Shown here one piece after another: positions 63,062-64,000 of a DNA stretch of 64,000 nt. A program made the translations under genes and the position numbers. The stretch's first letter is position 1. Each line of letters begins with the position of its first letter. The DNA lies in NCBI GenBank assembly GCA_013314755.1, contig JABUFA010000013.1:1-64000 (forward strand). The letters are read 5' to 3'. The stretch is from Chthonomonadia bacterium. Its GTDB lineage: Bacteria; Armatimonadota; HRBIN16. Below the pieces are notes generated by a model that worked only from the letters and a program-made list of their open reading frames with translations, was not told the DNA's origin and did not search any database.

Positions 63062-63137
63062 GAGCCGGTAGCTCAGCAGGCAGAGCATCGCCCTTTTAAG
63101 GCGAGGGTCGTGGGTTCGAATCCCACCCGGCTCACCA
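63062..63137 (+). tRNA. tRNA-Lys (anticodon TTT)
   Basis: 76 bases with encoded CCA. Acceptor stem GAGCCGG/CCGGCTC, anticodon stem TCGCC/GGCGA around CTTTTAA, T arm GTGGG-TTCGAAT-CCCAC. Confidence 0.97.
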
Positions 63138-63179
63138 GCACCTCTGCAGGAGTTCCCCTTGCGCCGATAATAACACACG

Positions 63180-64000
63180 ATGAGACAGGGAATCATTGCC
63201 AGATACCGGGATTTTTTGCCCGTGAGTGAGCGTACCCCTGTGGTCACACTGCTGGAGGGGGATACGCCGCTGATCCCCGCGCCGCGCCTGGCACAGGCGA
63301 TTGCGCCACAGCTGCAGATTTACCTCAAATACGAGGGGGCAAACCCCACCGGCTCGTTCAAAGACCGCGGCATGACGATGGCTATCTCCAAAGCGGCTGA
63401 ACAGGGAGTGCAGGCGGTTATCTGCGCATCCACCGGCAATACCTCTGCCTCCGCAGCTGCCTACGCCGCACGGGCGGGCATGCGCTGTTATGTGCTGTTA
63501 CCATCCGGCAAAGTGGCGCTGGGTAAACTTACGCAGGCACTCATGCACGGCGCGAGGGTGATTGCGGTAGATGGGAACTTCGATTCCGCACTGGAGATAG
63601 TGCAGCGCATCGCAGCACAGTATCCCATCACCATCGTCAACTCGGTCAACCCTTATCGGGGAGAGGGGCAGAAGACCGCCGCCTTTGAGATTTGCGATGA
63701 GCTGGGCGATGCGCCCCACTATCACGCCATCCCCGTGGGCAACGCACGCAATATCGTCGCCTACTGGCAGGGGTATAAGGAGTACTATCTGCACGGCAGG
63801 ACCACCCGCCTGCCGAAGATGCTGGGGTTTCAAGCCTCCGGCTCCGCTCCGCTGGTGGAAGGGCGCGTGATTGAGCATCCCGAAACGATAGCCACCGCCA
63901 TCCGCATCGGCAATCCTGCCAGCTGGAAAGAGGCTATCGCTGCGCGGGACGAATCGGGCGGGCTGATTGAGAAGGTGACCGACGAGGAGATTCTGGATGC
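63180..64000 (+). CDS. thrC: Threonine synthase, partial (runs off the window)
   Basis: First 273 codons; PLP enzyme converting O-phosphohomoserine to threonine. [20 protein letters not shown], then [20 protein letters not shown] with the PLP Lys61, [39 protein letters not shown] and [19 protein letters not shown]. The glycine loop usually reads GNAGN; here residue 190 is Arg. ATG 63180 is the only start that gives the normal N-terminus, and it has no ribosome binding site. It lies 42 bases after tRNA-Lys. Confidence 0.93.
   Translation, partial: MRQGIIARYRDFLPVSERTPVVTLLEGDTPLIPAPRLAQAIAPQLQIYLKYEGANPTGSFKDRGMTMAISKAAEQGVQAVICASTGNTSASAAAYAARAGMRCYVLLPSGKVALGKLTQALMHGARVIAVDGNFDSALEIVQRIAAQYPITIVNSVNPYRGEGQKTAAFEICDELGDAPHYHAIPVGNARNIVAYWQGYKEYYLHGRTTRLPKMLGFQASGSAPLVEGRVIEHPETIATAIRIGNPASWKEAIAARDESGGLIEKVTDEEILD

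Overview
The window reads as one chromosome segment of a diderm, moderately GC-rich bacterium. Its mix of genes (H-X9-DG prepilins next to LacI/GntR regulators, Gfo/Idh oxidoreductases with AP-endonuclease-2-type isomerases, GH99-like proteins, a tricorn protease, DUF3084, a near-complete Lpt set) is what I would expect from an Armatimonadota-like lineage. That placement is inference from gene content only. Promoters are close to the sigma-70 consensus, nearly all with a 17-base spacer. Most genes have a clear AGGAGG-type ribosome binding site and many operon partners overlap by ATGA.

Layout. 0.1-5.7 kb (mostly minus): a decayed VIT/VWA gene behind a MerR regulator, a zinc-ribbon/TPR membrane protein, dut, and a sugar oxidoreductase/isomerase pair. 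6-7.2 kb: prepilin module A. 7.3-15.3 kb: a conserved unknown, two GT4 glycosyltransferases, an HTH/diguanylate cyclase pair, dxs, a small membrane protein and an Eis-like acetyltransferase. 15.4-19.1 kb: DUF951, a secreted unknown, an Ig/TPR protein and a TIM-barrel isomerase. 19.1-25.3 kb: L10 leader, rplJ, rplL, then LptC-like, LptA-like, lptB, lptF/G, DUF3084 and a YqgF-like nuclease. 25.3-34.6 kb: a GH99-like protein, prepilin module B, and module C with a clan GH-A-like hydrolase. 34.7-38.5 kb: two secreted proteins whose tails are cut off by in-frame stops. 38.5-43 kb: repeats, topA, era, a nitrilase-type amidohydrolase. 43-49.2 kb: GlcNAc-kinase-like gene, an RpiR regulator with an isomerase/ribulose-phosphate-epimerase fusion, and two zinc dehydrogenases. 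49.3-51.5 kb: module D. 51.7-53.6 kb: tRNA-Thr and a kinase-like SPOR protein lacking the catalytic Asp. 53.6-59.2 kb: two glycan-active proteins and module E. 59.3-64 kb: tricorn protease, tRNA-Lys and the start of thrC.

The most striking theme is a unit repeated five times: a prepilin with an H-X9-DG tail, encoded next to a small single-helix or lipoprotein companion. In four of the five a LacI or GntR/LacI sugar-type regulator sits in the same gene string, and glycoside hydrolases or sugar dehydrogenases lie beside the units. In module C nearly the same operator lies at the regulator promoter and at the prepilin promoter. The sequence therefore suggests sugar-responsive expression of alternative pseudopilins. 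Their function is not known to me.

Several genes carry lesions (two deletions in the VIT/VWA gene, one frameshift, one premature TGA, one premature TAG). These may be real decay or, if this is an assembled metagenome, consensus errors.
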